Part shown: in pieces, positions 25,841 through 33,938 of the stretch
Layout of the letters: the number at the start of each line of letters is the position of its first letter
How positions within the stretch are numbered: the first letter of the stretch is position 1
NCBI GenBank assembly: GCA_913030605.1
Contig: CAJWEZ010000012.1
Coordinates: forward strand, 1-64,000
Length of the DNA stretch: 64,000 nucleotides
Source: an uncultured Spirochaeta sp.
GTDB taxonomy: Bacteria > Spirochaetota > Spirochaetia > DSM-27196 > Alkalispirochaetaceae
Reading direction: 5' to 3'
Program-made: the position numbers and the translations under genes
Notes under the pieces: model-generated
Told to the model about the DNA's origin: nothing
The model's database searches: none
Seen by the model: only the letters and a program-made list of their open reading frames with translations

Positions 25841-26302
25841 GCTCCTGGCGCGGTTACCGGCCGTTTCGCCATCAGCCCGACGATGGTCGACATTTCGCAG
25901 GAACGACTCGGGGCGTTCGGCCCCCGTGTCCGCCTGGAGCGTACCGCTGGAGACGTGCTCCTCCCGGCGGATACCGGCGTCTGTGACCGGTTCGTAAGCA
26001 CCTACGTCCTCGACCTCATGGCGGAGGAACGCGCCCTGGGCCTCATCGACGAAGCCGGGCGCGTGCTCCGGGAGGGCGGCATGCTCTGTCTGGTGAGCCT
26101 CACCCGCGGAGAAACCGTAGCGACCAGAATCGTGTCGGGGATGTGGAACGCGATCTACAGGGTGAACGCCCGGCTCGTGGGCGGGTGCAGACCGATAGAA
26201 CTCGGCGCTATGATCGCGAACCGCACGTGGAATATCGAATACGCCACAAAAATCTCGTCGTTCGGGCTCACGTCGGAAGTGGTGGTGGCGCGAAAGCGGT
26301 AG
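25841..26302 (+). pseudogene. Remnant of a class I SAM-dependent methyltransferase
   Basis: From the base after the stop of the preceding lipoprotein the frame reads APGAVTGRFAISPTMVDISQ and continues to 26302. The segments GRFA and MVDISQERL match the end of methyltransferase motif I and the acidic loop of motif II, and RFVSTYVLDLMAEERALGLI with RVLREGGMLCLVSLTRGE match motifs III to V. The N-terminal part with the glycine-rich SAM loop is missing: no start codon or complete motif I lies upstream. Read alone, ATG 25883 gives 139 residues without a SAM site. I take it as the 3' end of a gene cut by a deletion or insertion whose junction is at about 25840. Confidence 0.65.
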
Positions 26303-26367
26303 CGCCCCGCGCGACGCCGATCCTCCGGCGGTTTCTGTTCCCCCGCGACGACAATGAGCCGTTTTTG

Positions 26368-26396
26368 TTGCACATCCCGTCGAGAGACCCCATAAT
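26368..26396 (+). promoter_or_regulatory. Promoter of the TetR-controlled operon
   Basis: TTGCAC (26368-26373) and CATAAT (26391-26396) are separated by 17 bases. Transcription would start near 26403, inside the adjacent operator, so a bound repressor would block it. Confidence 0.65.
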
Positions 26397-26423
26397 GATG
26401 TGAGTGAGCACTCACTCACATCA
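26396..26423. promoter_or_regulatory. 28-bp inverted repeat, probable TetR operator
   Basis: Arms TGATGTGAGTGAG (26396-26408) and CTCACTCACATCA (26411-26423) are perfect complements around a two-base centre. The inner TGAGTGA/TCACTCA pair is typical of TetR-family operators. It overlaps the promoter start site; the likely ligand is the TetR protein encoded in the same operon at 29108. Confidence 0.85.
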
Positions 26424-26443
26424 CAGCCTCAGGAGGCGAGAAG

Positions 26444-27928
26444 ATGGAGACCGCTTTGGAGAACTGCGGAATATCGAACTACCCGGACGTGCCGGAGATC
26501 TATCGACAGCTGGACACGCTCCTGGCGCAACCGATCCGCTCCCTGAAACCGGACGCGCTTGCGCGATACGAGACCGAGTACTTCGACGGCAGGTGTTCGC
26601 GGTCGAAAGAGATGATCGCCCAGGCGCGGGAGTACATTCCCGGCGGGGTCCAGCACAATCTCGCGTTCAACCACCCGTTTCCGCTTGTGTTCACCAGAGC
26701 GGAGGGTGCGTTCCTCGAAGATCTCGACGGCAACCGCTATATCGACTTTCTGCAGGCCGGCGGTCCCACCGTTCTCGGGAGTAATCCCCCGAAGGTGCGG
26801 GAACGGGTCGTCGAGCTGCTGAACTCAACCGGCCCGTCCACGGGCCTCTTCCACGAGTACGAGTACCGGCTCTCGGAACTGGTCGCGCACCACGTTCCGA
26901 GTGTGGACATGCTGCGCATGCTCAACTCCGGAACCGAAGCCGCCATGGCGGCGATTCGCGTGGCCCGCCTCGCCACCGGCGCCAGGAACGTGGTCAAGAT
27001 GGGTGGTGCGTACCACGGGTGGAGCGATCAGCTCGCCTACGGAATCCGACTCCCCGGCTCCCGACACTTCGAAGCCAACGGCGTTCCGTCTCGCATCTTT
27101 CGCAACACCCAGGAGTTTTTTCCCAATGACCTGAACGACCTGGAACGGGTGCTTCGGCGCAACAGGCTGCGCGGTGGCACCGCCGCAGTGCTCCTGGAAC
27201 CGATCGGCCCGGAGAGCGGCACCCGCCCCGTGGACCGCGAGTTCAACGCCGGGGCGCGTGCACTGTGCGACAGATACGGCGCGCTTCTCATTTTCGACGA
27301 AGTCGTCTCCGGGTTCCGCATCGCGATGTCCGGTGCCCAGGGCTATTTCGGCGTCACGCCGGACCTCACCGTCTTCGGAAAGGTGATCGCCGGGGGTTAC
27401 CCGTCCGCCGGAGGACTCGGCGGCAAGCGGGAGTTCATGAACTATCTCGCCGCCGGAATCAAAGGCGGCGGCGGCAAAAAAGCGCTCGTGGGCGGGACGC
27501 TCGCCGCAAACCCGCTGAGCGCGGTGGCCGGCTACTACACGCTCAAGACAATCCACGAACAGAAGGCGTGCGCGGCGGCGGGCCGGGCCGCGGATCGCCT
27601 GATAGCCGGCCTCAGGGCGCTGATCGAGCGCTACAACCTCCCCTTTGTCGCCTTCAACCAGGGCTCGGTCTGTCACCTCGAGACGGCGGCGGCGATGCTC
27701 CTGCACATCGACCTCGCCAGGTTCTGGAAAATCAAGGCGACAATTGACGAGGCCCACGCGCGCAAGCGGGCGATGGAGCACATGGGGGCCGCGTACATGG
27801 CCGAGGGAATCGTAACGCTTGCCGGGAGCAGGCTGTATACCAGCGCCGCCGATACGGATGAGATCATTGACGAGGCGTTGTCCGCATTCGAGCGGGTGTT
27901 TCGCAACGTGGAGGGGGCAACGCTGTGA
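26444..27928 (+). CDS. PLP-dependent class III aminotransferase (glutamate-1-semialdehyde aminomutase-like)
   Basis: A 494-residue fold-type I PLP enzyme, closest in pattern to COG0001 (HemL-like). It shows PGGVQHN near residue 66, GSGTEA-like NSGTEAAMAAIRVAR (161-175), the PLP-contacting YHGW, FDEVVSGFR (284-292, Asp285) and the Schiff-base Lys313 in FGKVIAGGYPSAGG. It is about 60 residues longer than HemL and begins with an extra N-terminal helix. No other haem-biosynthesis gene is near; it heads a TetR-controlled operon with a class II aldolase, a sugar kinase and transporters, so a sugar- or aldehyde-linked amino substrate is more likely than haem synthesis. AGGAGG lies eight bases before ATG 26444. 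Confidence 0.85.
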   Translation: METALENCGISNYPDVPEIYRQLDTLLAQPIRSLKPDALARYETEYFDGRCSRSKEMIAQAREYIPGGVQHNLAFNHPFPLVFTRAEGAFLEDLDGNRYIDFLQAGGPTVLGSNPPKVRERVVELLNSTGPSTGLFHEYEYRLSELVAHHVPSVDMLRMLNSGTEAAMAAIRVARLATGARNVVKMGGAYHGWSDQLAYGIRLPGSRHFEANGVPSRIFRNTQEFFPNDLNDLERVLRRNRLRGGTAAVLLEPIGPESGTRPVDREFNAGARALCDRYGALLIFDEVVSGFRIAMSGAQGYFGVTPDLTVFGKVIAGGYPSAGGLGGKREFMNYLAAGIKGGGGKKALVGGTLAANPLSAVAGYYTLKTIHEQKACAAAGRAADRLIAGLRALIERYNLPFVAFNQGSVCHLETAAAMLLHIDLARFWKIKATIDEAHARKRAMEHMGAAYMAEGIVTLAGSRLYTSAADTDEIIDEALSAFERVFRNVEGATL

Positions 27929-29115
27929 CGGAGCGCGAACACCTCGCCCAGGCGTGTCGCCAGCTTCTCGACCGTGGGCTCGTCGTGCGGACGTGGGGCA
28001 ACATCAGCGTGCGACTCGACGAGGAGCGCATGCTGATCTCGCCGTCGGGCCTTCCCTACGAGGCGCTTCGTCCGCAGGACTTCGTGGAGGTGAGAATCAC
28101 CGATGGCTCGTGGTCCGGAGACAGAAAGCCATCGTCGGAACGAAACCTCCACGCGGCGGTCTACCGGTCGCGACCGGAGGTCGCGTCCGTGGTGCACACC
28201 CATCAGACCTTCGCGTCGGCCCTTGCTGCAACCCGAATCCCGGAGTTTCCCGTTGACGGCGCCGCCCGAGGGATACTGGGGGACGTGGTACCGTGCGCGG
28301 CCTACGCCATGCCGACAACGAAGGCGCTTGCGCGGTCGGTGGCGGCTGTCGCCGGAGCCACATCCGCCCGCGCGATTCTGCTCGCCAATCACGGCGCGGT
28401 CTGCGTCGGCGACGGTATCGACGACGCGATCGCGGTGGCGGAGGCGCTGGAAACGTTCGCCGCGGAGCAGACCGCCGCCTCCGTGGACACCGTCGGTGCC
28501 GCCCCGCCAACGACGGCAACGCAGCCGCCGGAGTCCACCACGACCACCGAGCGGCACACCGGTCTAACTGCCGCTGCCGCACGCCTCGCTGCGCGGGGAA
28601 TCCTCTGCGATTCGCACCACCTGGCCGTGCGAACCGCCGGCGGGTTCATCACCGCCGGCGATGCCACGGACAAACCCGACGGCTCTCTCCCGGTGGCCGA
28701 ATTGGATCCGTTTTTTGCCGAACTCTTCGCGCAGCGCAGTGACATACACGCCGCGCTGGTGTCTCGGTCACCATACGCATCCCTCGCCGCCCGCCGCGGG
28801 CGGCCGATCCCCCCGTACCTCGACGACGCCGCGCAGCTCGTGGGCCTCCGGTTGCACGTGGCGCCACCGCCGCTGCGTCCGGCGATTGCGAAGCACCCGG
28901 CGGTTCTCGTACCGGCGGTAGGCATCGTGAGTGTTGCGTCGAGTCTGTACGAGCTGGAGGCGGTGGCGATCGTCTGCGAAAAACTCGCCGTCGCCGCGGC
29001 GGTGGTTGACGCGGTGCGCAGCCGAGCGCGCATTCCGTGGTACGAGGCGCTTCTGATGCGGCTGGTCTACGCCCGGTCGTACGGCAAACTGGCGGCGGAG
29101 GCCGACGATGAATGA
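27925..29115 (+). CDS. Double-domain class II aldolase/adducin protein, second domain degenerate
   Basis: A 396-residue protein made of two class II aldolase (FucA/AraD-like) modules joined by a Pro/Thr-rich linker (about 190-208). Module one keeps the residues for zinc and catalysis: Glu72 (SSERNLHAAVY), His91-Thr-His93 (SVVHTHQTFASAL) and His156 (LLANHGAV). Module two repeats the scaffold (AALVSRSPYASLAARRGRP), but Ser280 and Ser282 replace the two histidines, so it cannot bind zinc that way. Active FucA-type enzymes are tetramers of single modules; here the second copy may be structural or regulatory. GTG 27925 overlaps the upstream stop (GTGA). The activity could be aldol cleavage, epimerisation or dehydration of a sugar phosphate. 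Confidence 0.83.
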   Translation: MTEREHLAQACRQLLDRGLVVRTWGNISVRLDEERMLISPSGLPYEALRPQDFVEVRITDGSWSGDRKPSSERNLHAAVYRSRPEVASVVHTHQTFASALAATRIPEFPVDGAARGILGDVVPCAAYAMPTTKALARSVAAVAGATSARAILLANHGAVCVGDGIDDAIAVAEALETFAAEQTAASVDTVGAAPPTTATQPPESTTTTERHTGLTAAAARLAARGILCDSHHLAVRTAGGFITAGDATDKPDGSLPVAELDPFFAELFAQRSDIHAALVSRSPYASLAARRGRPIPPYLDDAAQLVGLRLHVAPPPLRPAIAKHPAVLVPAVGIVSVASSLYELEAVAIVCEKLAVAAAVVDAVRSRARIPWYEALLMRLVYARSYGKLAAEADDE

Positions 29116-29761
29116 ACACCGACACTGGACGCCGGTCTTCGACCGGATTCCCGAGGAAAAGCGGAATCGAATTCTCGCGTCCGCCGTTGCCGAGTTCGCC
29201 AAACGGGGATTTTCCGCGGCCAGCACGGCTGCAATCGCGGAAGCTGCGGGCATCAGCATCGGGTCTCTCTTCAAGTACTTCCGGACCAAGGAGGATCTCT
29301 ATCTGGCCGTGGTCGAGCTCGGACTGCAGACCCTGGATGAAACGCTTCGTCCGATCGTGGAATCCGGCGAACCACTACTCACCAAGGTCGAGCGGATCGT
29401 GGACGCGGCGTTCGCCAGCCGCGGCGTCCACGACGATCTCAACCGGCTCTACAATCGGTTTACAACGGAGGCGGACGCGGACCTCGCCAACCGTCTGTCG
29501 CGAAGTCTCGAGGGCCTGACCGCCGAGGCCTACTCGCGAATGATCGCGGAGGCGCAGGACCGCGGAGAGATACGGCGCGACCTGGACCCGCGGGTGGCGG
29601 CGTTCCTCCTGGACAACATCCTTCTCATGCTGCAGTTCTCCATGAGCAACGAGTACTACCGGGACCGCCTGGCGCTGTACGTCGGGCCCCGGACGGTGGA
29701 GGACGATGACACGCTCAAGCGCGCGATCATGACGTTCCTCCGGTCGGCGTTCGCGGAGTGA
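29108..29761 (+). CDS. TetR family repressor
   Basis: A 217-residue TetR/AcrR protein. Helix-turn-helix: NRILASAVAEFAKRGFSAAS followed by TAAIAEAAGISIGSLFKYFR TKEDLY, the canonical arrangement. The C-terminal ligand domain is helical and unclassified. ATG 29108 overlaps the aldolase gene by eight bases. It is the third gene of the operon it most likely represses through the 28-bp operator at 26396-26423, giving negative feedback; the effector is probably the pathway substrate or an intermediate. Confidence 0.9.
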   Translation: MNEHRHWTPVFDRIPEEKRNRILASAVAEFAKRGFSAASTAAIAEAAGISIGSLFKYFRTKEDLYLAVVELGLQTLDETLRPIVESGEPLLTKVERIVDAAFASRGVHDDLNRLYNRFTTEADADLANRLSRSLEGLTAEAYSRMIAEAQDRGEIRRDLDPRVAAFLLDNILLMLQFSMSNEYYRDRLALYVGPRTVEDDDTLKRAIMTFLRSAFAE

Positions 29762-29765
29762 CGGC

Positions 29766-31358
29766 GTGAGTCTCATCGTCTCCTACGATATCGGGTCAAC
29801 GACCTGCAAGGTATGCGTCTACCGCTTCGGAACAACGCTCGAGCTCCTCGGTGAATCGAGCACCGGGTACGGTCTCGTCGAGACCCCGAACGGCGGAATC
29901 GAACAGGATCCGGATGACTGGTGGCAGGCGATGGCGAGTGCCACCGGCGATGCGCTGGCATCCTCCAGGGTCCACGCGGACGAGGTCCGGGGCATCGCCT
30001 TCTGCGCCCAGATGCAGGGGCTCGTGCTGGTAGATCGCGACCTCAAACCGGTACGGCCGGCGATGAGCTACATGGACCAGCGTGCCGGGGCACAGCGCGA
30101 ACACGCCCTCGGACGCGGCGTACGCATCGCGGGAATGAACGCCCGGATCCTCGCGCACAGCATGGCGATCAACGGCGCCGTCGCCGCCAGCGTGAAAGAC
30201 CCCGTGTGGAAGTACAAATGGGTTGAGGAGCACGAACCCGAGAGGTTTGGCCGCGTCCACAGATGGCTCGACGTGAAGGACTACGCCGTTGCCCGCGCCA
30301 CCGGCGTGTGCACCATGACCGAAGACTCGGCGTTTCCCACCTTCCTCACCGACCAGCGCCGCGGCAAGACACGCTGGAGTCCCACGCTGCTCCGGCTCTA
30401 CGGCGTAAACCCGGACCATATGCCCACGATCATCCGATCCTGGGACGTTGCCGGGCTCCTGCTCCCGGGGCCCGCCACCGAGCTTGGACTTCCCGCAGGG
30501 ACGCCGGTGTTCGGCGGTGGCGGCGATGCGTCCATGATCGCCCTCGGCGCCGGCGCGTCGAGGCCCGGTGACACGTACGTCTACACCGGAACGTCCGGGT
30601 GGGTCTCGGTCACGGTCGAGAAGCGCACAGTGGACGTTGGTCATCGCATCGCCGCCATCGTGGGAGCGCAGCCGGGCCGCTACCACTTCTTCGGGGAGCA
30701 GGAGACGGCGGGGAAATGCCTGGAATGGGTTAAGGATCATCTCGCGCTGGATGAAATCGACCTGTACCTGAGCCGGGAGCATGTCGCCGCGAGTCCTGAG
30801 TCTCGTTACCGGTCGCTCTACGATTTTCTCATCGAGACGATTTCTCAGGTGCCCGCCGGCGCGGGAGGGGTCATCTTCGCCCCGTGGCTGCACGGGAACC
30901 GGGCCCCCTTCGAGGACGAGTACGCACGCGGAGTTTTCTTCAACATCGGACTCACAACCGGCAAACGCATGATGATCCGCGCGGTGGTCGAGGGGATCAT
31001 CTTTCACCAGAAGTGGCTTCTCGAGTCGGCGCGAAAGCATTTCCGGACCTCCGATCCCGTTCGCTTTACCGGCGGCGGCGCGCTCTCGCCGGTCGTGGCG
31101 CAGATCATGGCGGACGTGTTCGAAACCCCCGTCGAAACGCTGGCCAATCCGGTGAACTCGGGAACGGCCGGCGCCGCGCTTACCGCGGCTCGCGGTCTGG
31201 GCTTTATTTCGGACTACGACGAAGCCAGAGCGTCCATCCCCACCGACCGCGTCTATACCCCCGCCCCGTCACACGCAGCGGTCTATCGCCGCCACTACGA
31301 TGTATTCAAACGCCTCTACCCGGCCAACCGAAAGCTCTTTCGAATGTTGAACGGATAG
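29766..31358 (+). CDS. FGGY family carbohydrate kinase (xylulokinase-like)
   Basis: A 530-residue sugar kinase. The ATPase-fold N-terminus reads LIVSYDIGSTTCKVCVYRFG, followed by SYMDQRAG and the WKYKWVEEHEPE stretch. GGGGDASMIALGAG contains the catalytic-base Asp, and the C-terminal half has TSGWVSV and FTGGGALSPVVAQIMADVFE. The pattern fits xylulokinase/L-xylulose or related ketose kinases; the exact sugar cannot be decided. GTG 29766 begins four bases after the TetR stop. In the operon it would phosphorylate the sugar released or imported, giving a substrate for the class II aldolase. Confidence 0.9.
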   Translation: MSLIVSYDIGSTTCKVCVYRFGTTLELLGESSTGYGLVETPNGGIEQDPDDWWQAMASATGDALASSRVHADEVRGIAFCAQMQGLVLVDRDLKPVRPAMSYMDQRAGAQREHALGRGVRIAGMNARILAHSMAINGAVAASVKDPVWKYKWVEEHEPERFGRVHRWLDVKDYAVARATGVCTMTEDSAFPTFLTDQRRGKTRWSPTLLRLYGVNPDHMPTIIRSWDVAGLLLPGPATELGLPAGTPVFGGGGDASMIALGAGASRPGDTYVYTGTSGWVSVTVEKRTVDVGHRIAAIVGAQPGRYHFFGEQETAGKCLEWVKDHLALDEIDLYLSREHVAASPESRYRSLYDFLIETISQVPAGAGGVIFAPWLHGNRAPFEDEYARGVFFNIGLTTGKRMMIRAVVEGIIFHQKWLLESARKHFRTSDPVRFTGGGALSPVVAQIMADVFETPVETLANPVNSGTAGAALTAARGLGFISDYDEARASIPTDRVYTPAPSHAAVYRRHYDVFKRLYPANRKLFRMLNG

Positions 31359-31377
31359 ACGCGGAAGGGGGGACAGC

Positions 31378-32646
31378 ATGAACGAAACCGTCGACGTACG
31401 TGGATACCGGTGGGTGGTTCTGATCGCGTACATGCTCGTGACGATCGCGATCGAGGTGCAGTGGCTCACCCACGCGCCGATCGCCCGCGCCGCGGAGGTA
31501 TTCTACGCGGGGCAGTTCGATCCTGCGTCCGTTTTCAACATCGATTTCCTGGCGATGAGCTACATGCTCCTGTTCATCGTGATGAGTATGCCCGCCTCGT
31601 ACGCGATCGGGCGCTGGGGCATACGGGTCGGTGTGGGCGTGGGGATCGTTGTCCTCGCCGTTGCATCGCTGGGCAAGGCGCTGTTCGCGACCAGTTTTGG
31701 CGCGGTCCTCGCCTTTCAGCTAGCGCTGGCGGCGGCGCAGCCGTTTATCCTGAACGCGGTCACGGCACTGACGGCGCGCTGGTTTCCGCTGTCGGAACGA
31801 GGTCTCGCAGCGGGACTGGCGGCGCTGGCGCAGTATCTCGGAATCATCGTGGCGATGGTGTGCACGCCGATGATCGTCGACACTACCGCTGCGAGCCCCA
31901 CCTACGGCGACGGGATCCCACGCATGCTTGCCATCTACGGTGTCGCGTCGGCGGTGGTGAGCGTCGTCGCGCTCGCCCTGATTCGCGAGCGCCCCGACGG
32001 CAACGCCGTCGATCCGGATTTCCGGCGAACCGGGTTTGCCGACGGCCTGCGCCACATCTTCCGGCAGCCGAGCATGGTGATCACGATTCTCCTGTTCTTC
32101 ATCGGCCTCGGCATCTTCAACGCGGTCAGTTCGATGGTTGATTCCATCGCCTCGTACCTTGGTGTTCGCGACTCGGACGGACTGATCGGCGCGCTCATGC
32201 TGGCCGGCGGAGTGGTAGGCGCCATTGTGCTCCCCGCCCTCAGCGACCGGGCCCGGGCACGAAAACCGTTCATCGTACTCTGTATGGCCGGCATGGTCGT
32301 GGCCGTCGCGGTGCTCACCTATGCGTCCCGCCTCACGGCAACCGGCGCAGTGGCGTACCGGGTCGCCCTCGCCGCCTCTTTCGTGCTCGGCTTCTTTGTC
32401 ATGAGCGCCGGCCCGATCGGGTTCCAGTACGCTGCGGAGATCAGCGCCCCGGCGCCGGAGTCGATGTCGCAGGGGCTCCTGCTCCTTGCCGGGCAGATCA
32501 CGGGCGTTCTCTTCGTCGCGGGGATGTCGGTACGGGAGAACGCGTATCTTCCGTTCTTTATGACGCTGTTTGTGGCGCTCTCCGTCGCCGCGTTCATCGG
32601 GTCTTTCTTCCTCAGGGAGTCACTGCCGGGACGGAGATCGCAATGA
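31378..32646 (+). CDS. MFS transporter (FLVCR/DIRC2-like pattern)
   Basis: A 422-residue, 12-segment major facilitator. The beginning YRWVVLIAYMLVTIAIEVQW and the segment FQLALAAAQPFILNAVTALT, followed by RWFPLSERGLAAGLAALAQY, recall the FLVCR/DIRC2-like branch, a group with very mixed substrates. The short charged loop after segment six (ALIRERPDGNAVDPDF) divides the two halves. ATG 31378 has GGAAGGGGGG nearby. It overlaps the GH1 gene by four bases. Here it is likely an importer for the substrate of the operon or for an amino-containing product; this is inference from position only. Confidence 0.82.
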   Translation: MNETVDVRGYRWVVLIAYMLVTIAIEVQWLTHAPIARAAEVFYAGQFDPASVFNIDFLAMSYMLLFIVMSMPASYAIGRWGIRVGVGVGIVVLAVASLGKALFATSFGAVLAFQLALAAAQPFILNAVTALTARWFPLSERGLAAGLAALAQYLGIIVAMVCTPMIVDTTAASPTYGDGIPRMLAIYGVASAVVSVVALALIRERPDGNAVDPDFRRTGFADGLRHIFRQPSMVITILLFFIGLGIFNAVSSMVDSIASYLGVRDSDGLIGALMLAGGVVGAIVLPALSDRARARKPFIVLCMAGMVVAVAVLTYASRLTATGAVAYRVALAASFVLGFFVMSAGPIGFQYAAEISAPAPESMSQGLLLLAGQITGVLFVAGMSVRENAYLPFFMTLFVALSVAAFIGSFFLRESLPGRRSQ

Positions 32647-33938
32647 TGCGCATCCCGGATTCGCTGCTGCTGGGTTCGGCAACTGCAGCGACCCAGATCG
32701 AGGGCGGGGACCGGAACACCAACTGGTACGCGTGGTCCCTCGCAGGGGGAGTCACCGGCGGCGAAAGCAGTCTGCCCGGGGCCGATCACTACCGCCTGTT
32801 CCGCGAGGACGTGGACCTCATGGCGTCGCTTGGTCACCAGTGCTATCGGATGAGCGTCGAATGGAGCCGCGTCGAACCTCAACCGGGACAGTGGTCCAGC
32901 GAAGCGATCGCCCACTACCGCGAGGAGATATCACTCATTCGCAGCCATGGCATCGTGCCGCTGGTGACGCTCCACCATTTTTCCTGTCCCCAGTGGTTCC
33001 AGGACCGCGGGGGCTGGGTGTCCATCGACTGCGTCGACACGTTCCTTCGATTCTGCCGAACGGTCGTGGAGGAGCTCGGCGATCTCGTTTCGGAGTGGTG
33101 CACGATTAACGAACCCAATGTGTTTGCCAATGACACGTACATGGACGGCAGGTACCCGCCGGGGCATTGCGGCGACGTTGGTTCGTACCTGCGGGCGAGT
33201 CGCAACATGGTCCTCGCGCATCTGGGTGCGTACCGCATCATCCACGAGACACGCGCTCAACGGGGATACTCCGGCCAAACCCGAGTCGGGTTCGCGCATC
33301 ACCTGGCGGTGTTTCAACTGGCACGCACCACTCCCCTCGCCCTCCTCAGTCGATGGCTCATCAATCGGCTGTTCCACGAGATCTTTTTCGCCGGTTTCGT
33401 AGAGGGGCGCCTCATCCCACCACTCGGGATCGGGCGCCCGGCTGGAACGGGTCCGTTCTGCGATTATGTCGGTATCAACTACTACTCCCGCCACCTCATC
33501 ACCCCGACGTGTAACCCGACGGCCATGTTCGGGAGAATCGGGGTCGCCCCGGACGTCCCCGACGAGAGACTGACCGATCTCGGGTGGGAGATTTTTCCCT
33601 CCGGCCTGGGGGATGTCGTCGCGGCAACCTGGCAGCGGTACCATCTCCCGATCTTCATCACCGAGAACGGGGTTGCCGATGCCACCGACTCCAAACGGGC
33701 GCGCTTTATCCACGACCATCTCGAGCACCTCCTCCGCGCGATCGATAACGGAGCGCGAGTTGAGCGCTACTTCCATTGGTCGCTGCTGGACAACCTGGAG
33801 TGGAACGACGGGTATGCACCACGATTCGGGCTTGTCGAGGTTGACTACGAGACGATGAAACGGCACGTCCGGCCCAGCGCGCGCTACTACCGCGACCTCT
33901 GCAGGACCAGAACACTGCTGGAGGTTGAGGATGATTGA
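32643..33938 (+). CDS. GH1 family beta-glycosidase
   Basis: A 431-residue intracellular GH1 enzyme. The retaining pair is intact: acid/base Glu157 in CTINEPNVF and nucleophile Glu341 in FITENGVADATDS. Other hallmarks are LLGSATAATQIEGG at the N-terminus, YRMSVEWSRVEP, LVTLHHFSCPQWF and YFHWSLLDNLEWNDGY near the end. GH1 enzymes hydrolyse beta-glucosides, beta-galactosides, their 6-phosphates and others; no PTS gene is near, so a non-phosphorylated glycoside brought in by the neighbouring transporters is likely. ATG 32643 overlaps the MFS stop; ATG 32646 is an equal alternative. Confidence 0.93.
   Translation: MMRIPDSLLLGSATAATQIEGGDRNTNWYAWSLAGGVTGGESSLPGADHYRLFREDVDLMASLGHQCYRMSVEWSRVEPQPGQWSSEAIAHYREEISLIRSHGIVPLVTLHHFSCPQWFQDRGGWVSIDCVDTFLRFCRTVVEELGDLVSEWCTINEPNVFANDTYMDGRYPPGHCGDVGSYLRASRNMVLAHLGAYRIIHETRAQRGYSGQTRVGFAHHLAVFQLARTTPLALLSRWLINRLFHEIFFAGFVEGRLIPPLGIGRPAGTGPFCDYVGINYYSRHLITPTCNPTAMFGRIGVAPDVPDERLTDLGWEIFPSGLGDVVAATWQRYHLPIFITENGVADATDSKRARFIHDHLEHLLRAIDNGARVERYFHWSLLDNLEWNDGYAPRFGLVEVDYETMKRHVRPSARYYRDLCRTRTLLEVEDD

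Noticed and set aside
26315-26330. Hairpin CGCCG-N6-CGGCG followed by GTTTCTGTT as terminator of the methyltransferase remnant
   Set aside because: The stem has only five pairs and the T-tract is broken; too weak to claim.
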